Part shown: positions 1 to 9,107 of the stretch, in pieces | Numbering within the stretch: the stretch's first letter is position 1 | Layout of the letters: each line of letters starts with the position of its first letter | Translations under genes and position numbers: made by a program | The notes under the pieces: generated by a model | Told to the model about the DNA's origin: nothing | Database searches by the model: none | The model's input: only the letters and a program-made list of their open reading frames with translations | Source of the DNA: Candidatus Uabimicrobium amorphum | Lineage (GTDB): Bacteria; Planctomycetota; Uabimicrobiia; Uabimicrobiales; Uabimicrobiaceae | Length of the DNA stretch: 64,000 bases | Reading direction: 5' to 3' | Assembly (NCBI RefSeq): GCF_009002475.1 | Contig: NZ_AP019860.1 | Coordinates: forward strand, 3,100,001-3,164,000

Positions 1-238
1 CTAGGGCCACCAATATAAATGTACGAAACTTGCCTTTTGTTTGCGACACCCTTTGAATCCATTTATTTTCTAGAAAAGTAGTAAAAAATTCCTGGGTCAG
101 ATCTTCGGCATTTTCCTTGTCATATCTTTGCACAGATTTACACACAGGTAACCAGTAGTCACGGCATAGTGTTTCAAGTGCTGCGCTATTCTTATTTTGA
201 GCTTCGAGTATTTGCGACCAATGGGTAGTTTTCCACAT
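1..238 (-). CDS. ECF-type RNA polymerase sigma factor, N-terminal part (runs off the window)
   Basis: Reading leftward from the ATG at 236-238 gives 79 residues that are open to the window edge. The protein starts MWKTTHWSQILEAQ and contains LCRDYWLPVCKSV, AEDLTQEFF and KGKFRTFIL. These are the signature of sigma region 2 in planctomycete ECF sigma factors (W..L..A, LC..YW.P, DLTQEFF, G.FR.FLL). Such factors direct RNA polymerase to a small regulon and often sit next to Ser/Thr kinases, as here: the kinase receptor at 501 is divergent. Region 4 lies outside the window. The family call is firm; the regulon is unknown. Confidence 0.85.
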   Translation of the reverse strand, partial: MWKTTHWSQILEAQNKNSAALETLCRDYWLPVCKSVQRYDKENAEDLTQEFFTTFLENKWIQRVSQTKGKFRTFILVAL

Positions 239-500
239 AATTTACCTACTTTTGCAATGGTGGTATTTTTTCAAGTTGGCTTTGGCTTGATATTTTATTA
301 TATTTTTTCATTCTATATTATTTATATAATATGACTACCATAGTATTTTATTACGGCAAAAATTTTTTCATTTTTTTTGCAAAACTTCAGATAAAAAAAT
401 ATATCCTTCCAACTATACAAGTAGAGAACCATGTCAAATATTGTGTTAACAATAAAATATTACTCCTGGGAGAATAAGACTTTACGTTAGAAAGAAACTT

Positions 501-3500
501 ATGAGAGACTCACAGCAAATACATGATCTACTTGGTTTAGGAATGTTCAGCAACGAACACGATGCAACTTCTAAGGATCTGAACCTACCCAAAGATTTAG
601 AACTGGATTTGTCCTGCGGAAAAAAAATAAATCACTATCTTTTACTCAGTGAGCTAGGTCGCGGAGGGATGGGAGTTGTATTTAGTGCCCTTGACACAAA
701 ATTAAACCGAAAAGTTGCGCTAAAAATTATCGTTTTGCCCAATCGCAACAGCGCCGACCAACTGCTACAAGAAGCAAAAGTTGTCGCACAATTAAGTCAC
801 CAAAACATTATTCGCATTTTTGAAGTATACCACAGTCCGGTATTCTTTTTTACCATGGAGCTAATAAACGGAATATCTTTACATCAATTCATATATAACC
901 ATAGTAAGTACGTCAAAAATAAAGAGTACTTTTTTAAAATAGCCACCATTTTTGCGAAAATAGCGGATGCTTTAAATTTCGTTCACCGCAAAGGTATTGT
1001 TCACCGCGACATAAAACCTGAGAATATCATGTTAGATCGTGACTTAAACCCTATTGTGATGGATTTTGGTATCGCCAAAATAGACACAAAGACCATGACG
1101 AACGAATTTTCTGGTACACCAATCTATATGTCTCCGGAGCAAATACGCGGCAAAAACGTCACCTTCACCACTGATATTTATTCTCTGGGTGTTACCCTTT
1201 ACGAAGCAATCTCAGCACAACGCATTTTTCAAAACGATACAATTGTCAATTTATTTTATCAAATCATACATGACGAACCCATTGCACTTAGGTCTATTAA
1301 CCCCAAAGTACCCAAAGAACTCGAAGCCATTTGCTTTAAGTGCCTAGCCAAAAAAGTAAATAAACGCTATTCCAGTATATCTGGCCTAGCGAAAGATCTA
1401 CGAAAGTACATGGCGGGTAAACCGGTTTCGGCAAAATCCGTTGGTAAGATAGAAAAATCGTTGAAGTGGATTGCGCGAAATAAATTATTGACAACCACTT
1501 TAGCGTGCGTTATTGGCATTGTAACTCTATTGCTGTACATCTCTTTTAAAGAGAAAAATTACCAACTAAAGGCTGCCCAAAATAAAATCACTGCAGAACA
1601 GAGATTACAACGTCAAAAAGAGCTACTATACGTAACAAAAGACCTACGACTATCCTATCTGTCAGCGCAACAAGGAAAATTCAATGCCGCGCAAAAATAC
1701 TTAGATGAAGCAAAAGCTCATTACAAATACCCCGAACAGGCGGTAGAAATTAACTGGTTACAAAATAAAATTGCTCTTTACAAAAACAAATCAAGAATTG
1801 TAGAGGGGAGAAAAATTGTGACGATGACCACTGGTTTTGCTGTAATACAGTCATCGTCGATTGTATTTTATAATGCAAAATTACACCCCCAAAAACAAAT
1901 TTTTGTCGATCATGTGATGACGGCAGGGATCAGCCCTGATAGTAAAACAATGGCTGTGGTTCACGGACAAAAATCTTACTTTATCACTCTGTATGATTTA
2001 CAATCACAACAAATTCTTTTTCGCGATAATTTTGATTACCAGCATGAGTCACAGTGTTATTTTTATTCTAACAGTATTCTGGTTTTATCAGGAAACAAGT
2101 ACGTCAAAATTTTCCAAATAAAAAACGCACAACTCCTAAAAATAAAACAATTTTCTCATCGCCAAGGATCATTTCATGTAACGTCAATAACCCAAAAAGG
2201 CAACGTACTACTTTACACTCATGGTGAACGAATTTTTTACTACGATTTTTCTAGAAAAAACTCCCATCGTTTTATTTTTTCAGGAAATCATTCTATCACT
2301 AGCGCATACGATCGCGACTCTAACAATTTAGTTGCTGCTACATCTGATACTCTGTATTTTTTGGATAGTAAAACATTTACCAAGAAAAAGGTAGTTCCCA
2401 AACAAAATTTTCATACTCCGGTGAAAATATCCACAAGTAAAGATTATATTTTTATACTAAATCAACGCGGGGAAATTTTTATTGTCAACAAAACAACAAA
2501 AAAAGTGCGACGCATGAACAACGAACAGAAACTCATTGATTTTGTCATATACGAGAAAATGTTAGTTAGTATCAGCCAAAAAACACTTTTTGTCTATGAC
2601 TACAACAATCTTGAAAACCCAAAAAAGCTAAAAGAAAAAACAGATGCCGCATCTGTATCTAAAAATAATAATTCCTTCAATACAAATCCTGGGTTAAATG
2701 AATTACTGCACTACGAATTGCACAATCATAAATCAACAAAGATTTTCGTATCCCCAAAACCTTTTGCGCGTATGTATCACTACTTTCTTAAACCTAAAAG
2801 TAACGAAGTGTTCTATATGACCACCTCTCCGAAAGAAGTTTACAATCATACAAAAAAAATTACACATCTTTTTCCCGATGGAGTTTATAAAACGATTTAT
2901 GCTCCGAAAAGTAACTTGTTATATATTTACAATCGCAAACTGGGTATTGATGTGTGGTGTTTACGAAGAAAAAAAGTTATCGATAAAATCCCTGCGGTAG
3001 GTAAAACTGTTTATGTCCCTGAAGCAACTATCTGTCCAGATGAACGTTACATTGTATTTGCATTTAATTTTTTTGTAAAAGGTAGTTTTATTATTGTTTT
3101 CGACACCAAAACACAAAAATATCGCAAAATCAAACTACCATATCGCGGCAACAACGTGCGCTTACAAATTTCGCAAACAAAGAAGTGTAACTTACTCATC
3201 CTATCTTTTGAAAAAAACATTCAAGTTTGGAATTTCGATCAATTATTGCATGGCGAATATGTCCATCTCTCATTAAGTAGACATAGCTATAACGTTAGGT
3301 GTTTTTCTGCTGTACAAGAAGGGAAAAAGTTAGTGTCTGTAGACGAAGGAAATCGTGTGATTTTTTGGAACATTACCTTTGGGTACTTATTGAAAGATAG
3401 GTTACTGCTAGAACTAGATACCAACTACGATATAAAGGACTGTGTTTATTTCGAAAAACGCAGTCAATTGGTTACCGTAGGCCGTGAAATTCTATTGTGG

Positions 3501-3533
3501 GATTTTGGCCATAGGACCAGAGATATAAAATAA
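501..3533 (+). CDS. Ser/Thr protein kinase receptor with C-terminal WD40-like propeller
   Basis: Membrane-anchored Hanks-type kinase of 1010 residues. After a 45-residue leader, the kinase domain (about 46-310) has the glycine loop GRGGMGVV (53-60), VALK lysine 75, the HRD loop at 168-170 followed by IKPEN, DFG and a SPEQ activation-segment end, so it should be active. One hydrophobic segment near 330-350 separates it from a roughly 650-residue exported part rich in short beta strands. That part resembles degenerate WD40 or quinoprotein-type propeller repeats. The architecture is the usual planctomycete kinase receptor with a sensing propeller. It is divergent from an ECF sigma factor gene, a pairing typical of this group. 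The ligand is unknown and propeller blade boundaries are not clear by eye. Confidence 0.88.
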   Translation: MRDSQQIHDLLGLGMFSNEHDATSKDLNLPKDLELDLSCGKKINHYLLLSELGRGGMGVVFSALDTKLNRKVALKIIVLPNRNSADQLLQEAKVVAQLSHQNIIRIFEVYHSPVFFFTMELINGISLHQFIYNHSKYVKNKEYFFKIATIFAKIADALNFVHRKGIVHRDIKPENIMLDRDLNPIVMDFGIAKIDTKTMTNEFSGTPIYMSPEQIRGKNVTFTTDIYSLGVTLYEAISAQRIFQNDTIVNLFYQIIHDEPIALRSINPKVPKELEAICFKCLAKKVNKRYSSISGLAKDLRKYMAGKPVSAKSVGKIEKSLKWIARNKLLTTTLACVIGIVTLLLYISFKEKNYQLKAAQNKITAEQRLQRQKELLYVTKDLRLSYLSAQQGKFNAAQKYLDEAKAHYKYPEQAVEINWLQNKIALYKNKSRIVEGRKIVTMTTGFAVIQSSSIVFYNAKLHPQKQIFVDHVMTAGISPDSKTMAVVHGQKSYFITLYDLQSQQILFRDNFDYQHESQCYFYSNSILVLSGNKYVKIFQIKNAQLLKIKQFSHRQGSFHVTSITQKGNVLLYTHGERIFYYDFSRKNSHRFIFSGNHSITSAYDRDSNNLVAATSDTLYFLDSKTFTKKKVVPKQNFHTPVKISTSKDYIFILNQRGEIFIVNKTTKKVRRMNNEQKLIDFVIYEKMLVSISQKTLFVYDYNNLENPKKLKEKTDAASVSKNNNSFNTNPGLNELLHYELHNHKSTKIFVSPKPFARMYHYFLKPKSNEVFYMTTSPKEVYNHTKKITHLFPDGVYKTIYAPKSNLLYIYNRKLGIDVWCLRRKKVIDKIPAVGKTVYVPEATICPDERYIVFAFNFFVKGSFIIVFDTKTQKYRKIKLPYRGNNVRLQISQTKKCNLLILSFEKNIQVWNFDQLLHGEYVHLSLSRHSYNVRCFSAVQEGKKLVSVDEGNRVIFWNITFGYLLKDRLLLELDTNYDIKDCVYFEKRSQLVTVGREILLWDFGHRTRDIK

Positions 3534-3628
3534 TCAAAAAAAAAATAAAAACAAACTAAAAGCATAGCCACCTCGTATAGAATACAAAATAAAAACAAAA
3601 TAGAAATATTATTCTCATAGGTGGTACT

Positions 3629-5257
3629 ATGTTTTATTCAAAAATAAACGGATACTTTCCATACATTTTCCATCAAAAAATTACGTTTTTCACGATGGTT
3701 TCGCTGCTTTTGATATTTCCTTTACTGGACTACTTAGGCGCATATTTACTTCTATATATCTTTCCCGTTGCCAATTGTATCATGTCACTTGTTTGCCTTT
3801 TTGCATTAAAAGATATAAAAGACGTAAATGGCTTAACGATGACTTTATACTTACTTCCACAACTAATTATTGCCAATGCCTTCACCAGTGTGATCGGTTA
3901 TTATCATCTTATTATCGTTATTGTATTTTCTTTTCTCACTTTTCAGTTATATGCTTTTGGCAAGGAAAATAAAAAGCTAATTGCGATATCTTGTTTTTTC
4001 TCTTTGACGATGGTTGCTTTGTGTCATGTGGTTTCCCCTAACATTTATCTATGGCTGCACCCTGTCGTATTCTACTCCATATTTATAGCATGGCTCCTAG
4101 AGCGTATAAATGTGTTTCATAATGAATATCTACACAAAACTTTCTCAACCATATTACTATGTATGTTACCGTTTTTAATTATTGGCCCCCTATACCTACT
4201 CTATCATTATGATTCTGTTTTTTTTATCATAGGTATTGCCATCATTGTCGATTTATCTATCTCTTTTACACAAGCTTCGTCAGTTCCTGTACTGCCAGAA
4301 AAAAAATCACAACTAACTCCAACAGTGTGTAATTACCAGAAACAAACGCAGCAAAAAACATGGTCAAATCTAGACCTCGATATACTCTTAGGGCAACTTG
4401 AAACAGCATACATCAAAAAAAATAATGCGAATGCATGGAAAAAAATTACCAAAATAATTTCGCCAGCGCTCGACAACTACCATAAGCATGATGATAGCAG
4501 TTACATAAAGCATTTATTCTCTACAACGAATAAAGTAATCGAACAGACTTCTTGTGATCTACAAGAATTTCAAAAACCCTTCATAGAACTTGTCAAACAA
4601 CATCGCCTAATTTTGCAGCAACGGTTGCCTTTTAATTCATTGGTACACATGTACACCATTTTACAAAAAATAGACTCTCCCTCTTGGCAGCCATATGTAA
4701 AACTTCTCACCCAACAACTGAAAGTAACATCAAACACCAGTTTTGTAGGTTGGTATCGTACCGTAGATATTGAAATTGATGATAACGATTTTGTCACCAA
4801 TAGGTTAAAAGATGCACCTTCTGCCGATTTACCTCGTCCACTAGCTCTAAAATTTTATTTTTCAAAGCAAAAGAATGTAAAAGTAATCAACGCCGAAGCA
4901 TACACTAGTTGTTGGATAAAAACCAATAGATCTTTGGTATACAATTGTGACAACGAATATACAAAATTTTCCATAAGTTATCATGGACTCATTACGCAAA
5001 ACAAACCAGGATTTTTTCGTTATAAAAACCTGTGGGGCAGTAAGAAAATTCCTTATGAAATAAAAATTTCACTGCCGAAAAACTGCATATTGCACAATGT
5101 AAATATTACACCGTTAACCCAGGAAAAAGTTGATTTTACCACAATAAAAACCCCACAAGGCAATGTGCAAGTACATATTCTCCCTGTGAAAAAAAATAAT
5201 GTGGCGCAACCGTGGCTGGCGAAAATCACTGTGGATTATGAAAAATGTTCGGAGTGA
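3629..5257 (+). CDS. Polytopic membrane protein of unknown function
   Basis: 542 residues with no recognised family. The first roughly 215 residues form about seven hydrophobic helices (first around FFTMVSLLLIFPLLDYL, last around FFIIGIAIIVDL). The remaining roughly 325 residues are soluble and polar: a helical stretch, then a beta-rich end with few motifs. The start has a good ribosome site (AGGTGG, 7 bases upstream). It follows the kinase receptor on the same strand after 95 bases and may be co-transcribed, but nothing in the sequence names its job. The layout resembles a membrane sensor or transporter with a cytoplasmic domain, which is a guess. Confidence 0.75.
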   Translation: MFYSKINGYFPYIFHQKITFFTMVSLLLIFPLLDYLGAYLLLYIFPVANCIMSLVCLFALKDIKDVNGLTMTLYLLPQLIIANAFTSVIGYYHLIIVIVFSFLTFQLYAFGKENKKLIAISCFFSLTMVALCHVVSPNIYLWLHPVVFYSIFIAWLLERINVFHNEYLHKTFSTILLCMLPFLIIGPLYLLYHYDSVFFIIGIAIIVDLSISFTQASSVPVLPEKKSQLTPTVCNYQKQTQQKTWSNLDLDILLGQLETAYIKKNNANAWKKITKIISPALDNYHKHDDSSYIKHLFSTTNKVIEQTSCDLQEFQKPFIELVKQHRLILQQRLPFNSLVHMYTILQKIDSPSWQPYVKLLTQQLKVTSNTSFVGWYRTVDIEIDDNDFVTNRLKDAPSADLPRPLALKFYFSKQKNVKVINAEAYTSCWIKTNRSLVYNCDNEYTKFSISYHGLITQNKPGFFRYKNLWGSKKIPYEIKISLPKNCILHNVNITPLTQEKVDFTTIKTPQGNVQVHILPVKKNNVAQPWLAKITVDYEKCSE

Positions 5258-5438
5258 AGCGATTGTAGAGAAAGAACAGACCGATCCCGTTCTTGAGTAG
5301 CGATCCTGTTAGGGGTAGGTTTTTTGTCAAACAAATATAAAGAAAAAACAGAAGCTCTTTCACTAAAAAGTCCCAGGTTGTCATCCCAAGCCCATTGGCT
5401 TAAGGGTAAACACTTATAATAAAAGACTTGCCTACTCG

Positions 5439-5566
5439 TGTTCTCTGGAACTACAAAACCACCATAGGAGTGTCATCCCTGACTTGATCAGGGATCCAGG
5501 CGCTTTGAAGTTTACTTCATATTGTGGATTCCTGCTTTCGCAGGAATGACACCTTGTGGTAGTTCC
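5439..5566. repeat. Composite palindromic dispersed repeat, copy A
   Basis: Two adjacent hairpins: ATCCCTGA/TCAGGGAT (5475-5482 with 5488-5495) and ATTCCTGC/GCAGGAAT (5528-5535 with 5540-5547). Outer arms GTGTCAT/ATGACAC lie around them, and GGAACTAC (5448-5455) with GTAGTTCC (5559-5566) lies outside those, so the whole element is a nested inverted repeat. The stretch 5439-5459 recurs exactly at 13866-13886, and the hairpin core recurs at 14014-14095. The size and symmetry fit a small non-autonomous mobile repeat. It resembles the widespread ATTCC...GGAAT palindromes of other bacteria. With copy A2 and the stretch to 5731 it fills the 474-base space between genes. Confidence 0.8.
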
Positions 5567-5630
5567 GTTTTAATAAAACAACAGCTTGCTATTGGGCATG
5601 GTCATCCCTGACTTGATCAGGGATGACACC
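5567..5630. repeat. Partial copy (A2) of the palindromic dispersed repeat
   Basis: This segment matches 13980-14037 closely: TTTTAATAAAACAACAGC, then a short variable part, then a perfect palindrome GTCATCCCTGA/TCAGGGATGAC (5601-5627). Only the first of the two hairpins is present. A more degenerate half copy (GTCATCCCAAGCCC) lies near 5391. Placement directly behind copy A suggests repeated insertion at one site. Confidence 0.7.
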
Positions 5631-5710
5631 CGGAGAAACTGTAGTTTGAAACAACATCTGTTTTTACTACAAGTACCTTTTATCATATATTTTATGCAAA
5701 ACTTACCTTG

Positions 5711-5733
5711 CCAGGATCGGAAACGGGATCGCT
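5711..5733. repeat. Short repeat related to 12288-12310
   Basis: The 23-base stretch beginning CCAGGATCGGAAACGGGATC, at the 3' end of the glycosyltransferase gene, matches CCCGGCTCGGAAGCGGGCTC at 12288 in 18 of 23 positions. In both places it sits directly at the end of a minus-strand gene. A fragment of similar sequence (CGATCCCGTTC and GCGATCCTGTTAG) appears at about 5281-5315. Its role is unknown; a decayed repeat or a terminator component are both possible. Confidence 0.4.
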
Positions 5734-6958
5734 ATTTTCGGTTTTTGTAGATATCGTCGATAACCACACATAAATTGCGTGCATATTGTTCCCAGGTAAA
5801 TTTTACAACACTCTCACCGGCTTTTTGCCCCATCGCGAAAAGTTCATCGCGGTGGTGATAACAATACAATATCTTCTCCTGTAGTGCCTTCACATTCCCA
5901 TGTGGCACTACAAAACCATTTTCTTTTGTCACGAGATCTTTGCTTCCCACGTTATCGCTAATGATCACAGGCGTTCCACAAGCCATGGCTTCATTCACGA
6001 CCATTCCCCAGCTATCCAGATAGGAAGGTAAAATAAATACATGTGCTTTGTGAAAGTGTTGTACCAGCTCGCTATGCGGCAAAAAAGGAATATGCGTAAA
6101 TAAGCTTTGATCGTATTTGGACAGAATATCGTTGTGGTCGTTGGCACCGACGATCGTCAACTCACTGTTTTTTAGCTGTAGCTCTTGAAGGGCTTCCAGT
6201 AGTAAATCAACACCTTTTCTTTTGATAACAGATCCAACAAATAACATCGAAAACTTTTCATTTTGCTGGTGTTTTTTGCACTGAAAAATAGACAAATCCG
6301 CCCCCAGATTCACAAGGCGTATTTTTTCCTCGGGTATTCCGTTGTCACGCAGGGAATTGTATGCTAACTGCGAAATACACAAAATATAGTCACTGTGCCG
6401 GTATTCGATTTCTTTTCTTTGGTTAATGGCTTTGGTTAACTGGTGATCAAAATCGTCACCATCGAAAATTTTTTCCAAAGGTGTGCAATATTCATAATGT
6501 ACATTTGCTAGATCTAAGACCGTGGTTATTCCCATTTCTTTAGCGGTACGAAAAGTTTCCGCACAGGAAATTTCGTAACCAACAACAATATCAGGATGTA
6601 ATTTTTTGAGCCTTTTTGCGGCAATGGAATCATGAGTCTGGTGTTGCCAGTCTACTAGATATTTGTTAAAACGGCTTCGTGTCAATTCATTGAGTAACAC
6701 GCGTACAACTTCGGCAAAAGGATGTTGCTCGACATAGTACGCGTCTATCGGTTCATAGGAACGTTTTGCACAAAATGCATTTATTTTTCGCTGTAGCGCT
6801 TTGGGTAAATATCGAAAATACTTATAGGGAAAACTTTGCGGTTTGTGCCATGTAGAACAAATGTATTTTTGCAAATACCGTTGTTGTTGCAATGCATATA
6901 CTTGTTGGTGGGAGTGTAAACGAAAAGGTGTGGAAACGACAATTTGCGGTTTTCTCAT
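5732..6958 (-). CDS. Family 4 (GT-B) glycosyltransferase
   Basis: Transfers a sugar from a nucleotide-sugar donor to an acceptor, probably for a cell-surface glycan. The 408 residues have GT-B layout. The donor-binding C-terminal half (about 230-390) carries MLFVGSVIKRKGVDLLLEAL and the family signature SWGMVVNEAMACGTPVI followed by SDNVGSKDLV. The N-terminal half is an acceptor domain with VVGYEISCAE. It is the last gene of a four-gene minus-strand operon: its ATG overlaps the stop of the sulfatase gene by one base (TAATG), so the two are likely translationally coupled. Substrate and product cannot be read from the sequence. Confidence 0.87.
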   Translation of the reverse strand: MRKPQIVVSTPFRLHSHQQVYALQQQRYLQKYICSTWHKPQSFPYKYFRYLPKALQRKINAFCAKRSYEPIDAYYVEQHPFAEVVRVLLNELTRSRFNKYLVDWQHQTHDSIAAKRLKKLHPDIVVGYEISCAETFRTAKEMGITTVLDLANVHYEYCTPLEKIFDGDDFDHQLTKAINQRKEIEYRHSDYILCISQLAYNSLRDNGIPEEKIRLVNLGADLSIFQCKKHQQNEKFSMLFVGSVIKRKGVDLLLEALQELQLKNSELTIVGANDHNDILSKYDQSLFTHIPFLPHSELVQHFHKAHVFILPSYLDSWGMVVNEAMACGTPVIISDNVGSKDLVTKENGFVVPHGNVKALQEKILYCYHHRDELFAMGQKAGESVVKFTWEQYARNLCVVIDDIYKNRK

Positions 6959-8532
6959 TACTTGCTGCTAAAGTTTTGTAAAAAAGGATACAAAAAGTTT
7001 TCCATTCCGGTGTATGGCGGTTTTTGTGTGGGAATGAGCCCTGGCGTGTATCCCTGGCGAATAAAAGGTTCCAAGAGTTTAGAATCGCGACAAATAATGT
7101 GAATAGGCACTGCCCATGAAGGATTGCTTCCGGTGATCGTACCATGTGGTTGGTGGTCTCCCAAGACAATGATCAGACTATCATCATCTATTTTTTGCGC
7201 TAAATAATCTTCAATAGAATGAAGTACATAATCAATAGAACGCACATACCCTTCCGTGGCATTTGACAAATTCGGCCATACAATCGGATAGGTTATTGTT
7301 TGTGTATCGTGATACAATGCTCCATCTTTCAAATTTTTCCAGTCTTCTATATACGGTGGTTGAATGTGAAAGGGAGCATGACTTGAAATAAGTACATACT
7401 CAACGAATAAAGGCGGAGAGCTTTTTTGTACTTCCTCACGATGAATATAATCAATCACATATTGGTCGGTCATTGTGCACCAGCCATATTTTGGTCCACG
7501 GTAATCGAAATGCCACGCATGGTACTTTTGATCGAAACCGAAAAATTTACCAGCAGGCCATGGCTTCGTTGTTCCTGGCATTACAGAAATAGCACGGTAT
7601 CCGGCCTGACGAAAATAATGCGCCATTGTCTTCAATTTTGAACCGAGTAGCATATCGAAAATAATTTGATTGAATGTCTTCACTCCGCACGACATGGCCC
7701 CGTGAGCGAGCCATGAGTTTCCTCCAAATGTCGGAGAAATAATAAAGTGCGAACACACATTGTATTGCTTTTCTTTTAACATAGCCGAAAAGCTGTCTAA
7801 GCGTGGTTGAAGAAGTTGCTGATGACGGGCTTTGTCGAAAATTGTTTTTCCGTATGATTCCACAAAAAATAGCAACACGTTATTTTTACGTAAATATTTT
7901 AAATCATAAGAGGTATTTTTTGCGGTTTCTTCAACATTTTCAATTAGCTGCCGGTACTGATTTTCGTAATGCGGTTTATTGTTCAGAAAATCGACTTGTG
8001 CGGCAATTTCTCTTACACAAGATGGATGAAATACATACACCCCGCTTGCATGTAGTAACAATAAGAAAGACATCGTCGCCAAACTAATTTTTTTGTGCTC
8101 TTTTATCTCGGCTGTACAACAATGTAAACATTTATGGAGCACCCAGTACAAAAATCCCACAACACTAACAGTGACCACACTTCCTAATAAGAATTTCCAT
8201 AAAGGCAGCGAATGGTACACAAAGTGTAAAAGATCGGGAATATATGCCAGATCAATGTAGAGATTAAAAGAACGATGAAAAAACTTCGGCACAGCAAAGA
8301 AACTTAATTTACACAATGTCACCAAAACAATGGTGGTACTCGCAACAAAATACAACCACGGATTTTTTGAAGGAAATATTTCTATGGTAATAAAAAGAGC
8401 GAGAAGTACCGCGAAAATTTCGGGAGCGACAAACAGCCCAAAGAGTACGTTGTGGTGTTGCCATACATTCGCAATATTTGCGACTATATTTAGCAATAGA
8501 AATGCGCAAAGAAAAATAGCGATTTTTTTCAT
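6958..8532 (-). CDS. LTA-synthase-like membrane sulfatase / phosphoglycerol transferase
   Basis: 524 residues with about five N-terminal membrane helices (up to about residue 165) and a large exported alkaline-phosphatase-fold domain. Domain motifs include VLLFFVESYGKTIF, TFGGNSWLAHGAMSCG with the probable nucleophile Ser in GGNSW, and LGDHQPHG near the C terminus as metal-binding residues. Proteins of this family move phosphoglycerol or phosphoethanolamine onto surface polymers or glycolipids. Its coupling to a glycosyltransferase downstream supports a role in making or decorating an envelope glycan. Start and stop both overlap neighbours (4 bases with the Lon-like gene, 1 base with the glycosyltransferase). 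The exact donor is not inferable. Confidence 0.82.
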   Translation of the reverse strand: MKKIAIFLCAFLLLNIVANIANVWQHHNVLFGLFVAPEIFAVLLALFITIEIFPSKNPWLYFVASTTIVLVTLCKLSFFAVPKFFHRSFNLYIDLAYIPDLLHFVYHSLPLWKFLLGSVVTVSVVGFLYWVLHKCLHCCTAEIKEHKKISLATMSFLLLLHASGVYVFHPSCVREIAAQVDFLNNKPHYENQYRQLIENVEETAKNTSYDLKYLRKNNVLLFFVESYGKTIFDKARHQQLLQPRLDSFSAMLKEKQYNVCSHFIISPTFGGNSWLAHGAMSCGVKTFNQIIFDMLLGSKLKTMAHYFRQAGYRAISVMPGTTKPWPAGKFFGFDQKYHAWHFDYRGPKYGWCTMTDQYVIDYIHREEVQKSSPPLFVEYVLISSHAPFHIQPPYIEDWKNLKDGALYHDTQTITYPIVWPNLSNATEGYVRSIDYVLHSIEDYLAQKIDDDSLIIVLGDHQPHGTITGSNPSWAVPIHIICRDSKLLEPFIRQGYTPGLIPTQKPPYTGMENFLYPFLQNFSSK

Positions 8533-9101
8533 GATGTCGTAGTCCGCTCTAAGATCTCGATCATTTGCGGTACAATCTCATCCGCGTTTAATTGCAGAAG
8601 CTCTTGTTTTTCGTTGCGTAGTCCAGATAGCAAAGCACTGACTAGGCCGAATATTTGGTTGTCGTTTTGTGGTATTTTGAGATTTTGCTGTGGTAATTTC
8701 TTCAAGAGATTTTCGATACACACCTTCAAATGTGCATAGTCCCCAGGAAATGATGGTAACTCTGGATCAATCCACTCAACCTCTACGCGTATGTATGGTT
8801 GTTCCTGCAATAGTTTGCGAATCAAAAACCGTCGTTCTCCACGCGCAAAGACAAATATTTTATCTTCGGCAAGCGAACGCAGTGAAATTATTTGCGCAGA
8901 AGTTCCTGTTTTGTGAGGAATCGCTGGAGGTCCTACCTCGGTTCCTTCTTCAATCAAACAAATCCCAAAAGATTGTGATTGTTCAAAACAGCGCGATATC
9001 ATATTTAAATAACGCGGTTCAAAAATTTGCAGAGGGATTACTTGATAGGGAAATAAAACTGTGTGCAAAGGGAAAAGATCAATCACTACTGTTTCCATCA
9101 T
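8529..9101 (-). CDS. LON substrate-binding (Lon-N/PUA-like) domain protein
   Basis: 190 residues consisting of the N-terminal domain of Lon protease without the ATPase or peptidase. The opening DLFPLHTVLFPYQVIPLQIFEPRY is the family hallmark (LPLF..VLFPG..LPL.IFEPRY), followed by GICLIEEGTEVG and ARGERRF. Stand-alone Lon-N proteins occur widely in bacteria; their function is not well settled, with substrate or regulator binding usually assumed. It lies between the K+ channel gene (6-base gap) and the sulfatase (ATGA overlap) in one operon. Confidence 0.88.
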   Translation of the reverse strand: MMETVVIDLFPLHTVLFPYQVIPLQIFEPRYLNMISRCFEQSQSFGICLIEEGTEVGPPAIPHKTGTSAQIISLRSLAEDKIFVFARGERRFLIRKLLQEQPYIRVEVEWIDPELPSFPGDYAHLKVCIENLLKKLPQQNLKIPQNDNQIFGLVSALLSGLRNEKQELLQLNADEIVPQMIEILERTTTS

Positions 9102-9107
9102 ATCAAC

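Noticed and set aside
5258-5731. RNA gene in the repeat-filled gap
   Set aside because: The hairpins are explained by the dispersed palindromic repeats; no tRNA-like or other recognised fold seen. No tRNA or rRNA was recognised anywhere in the window.
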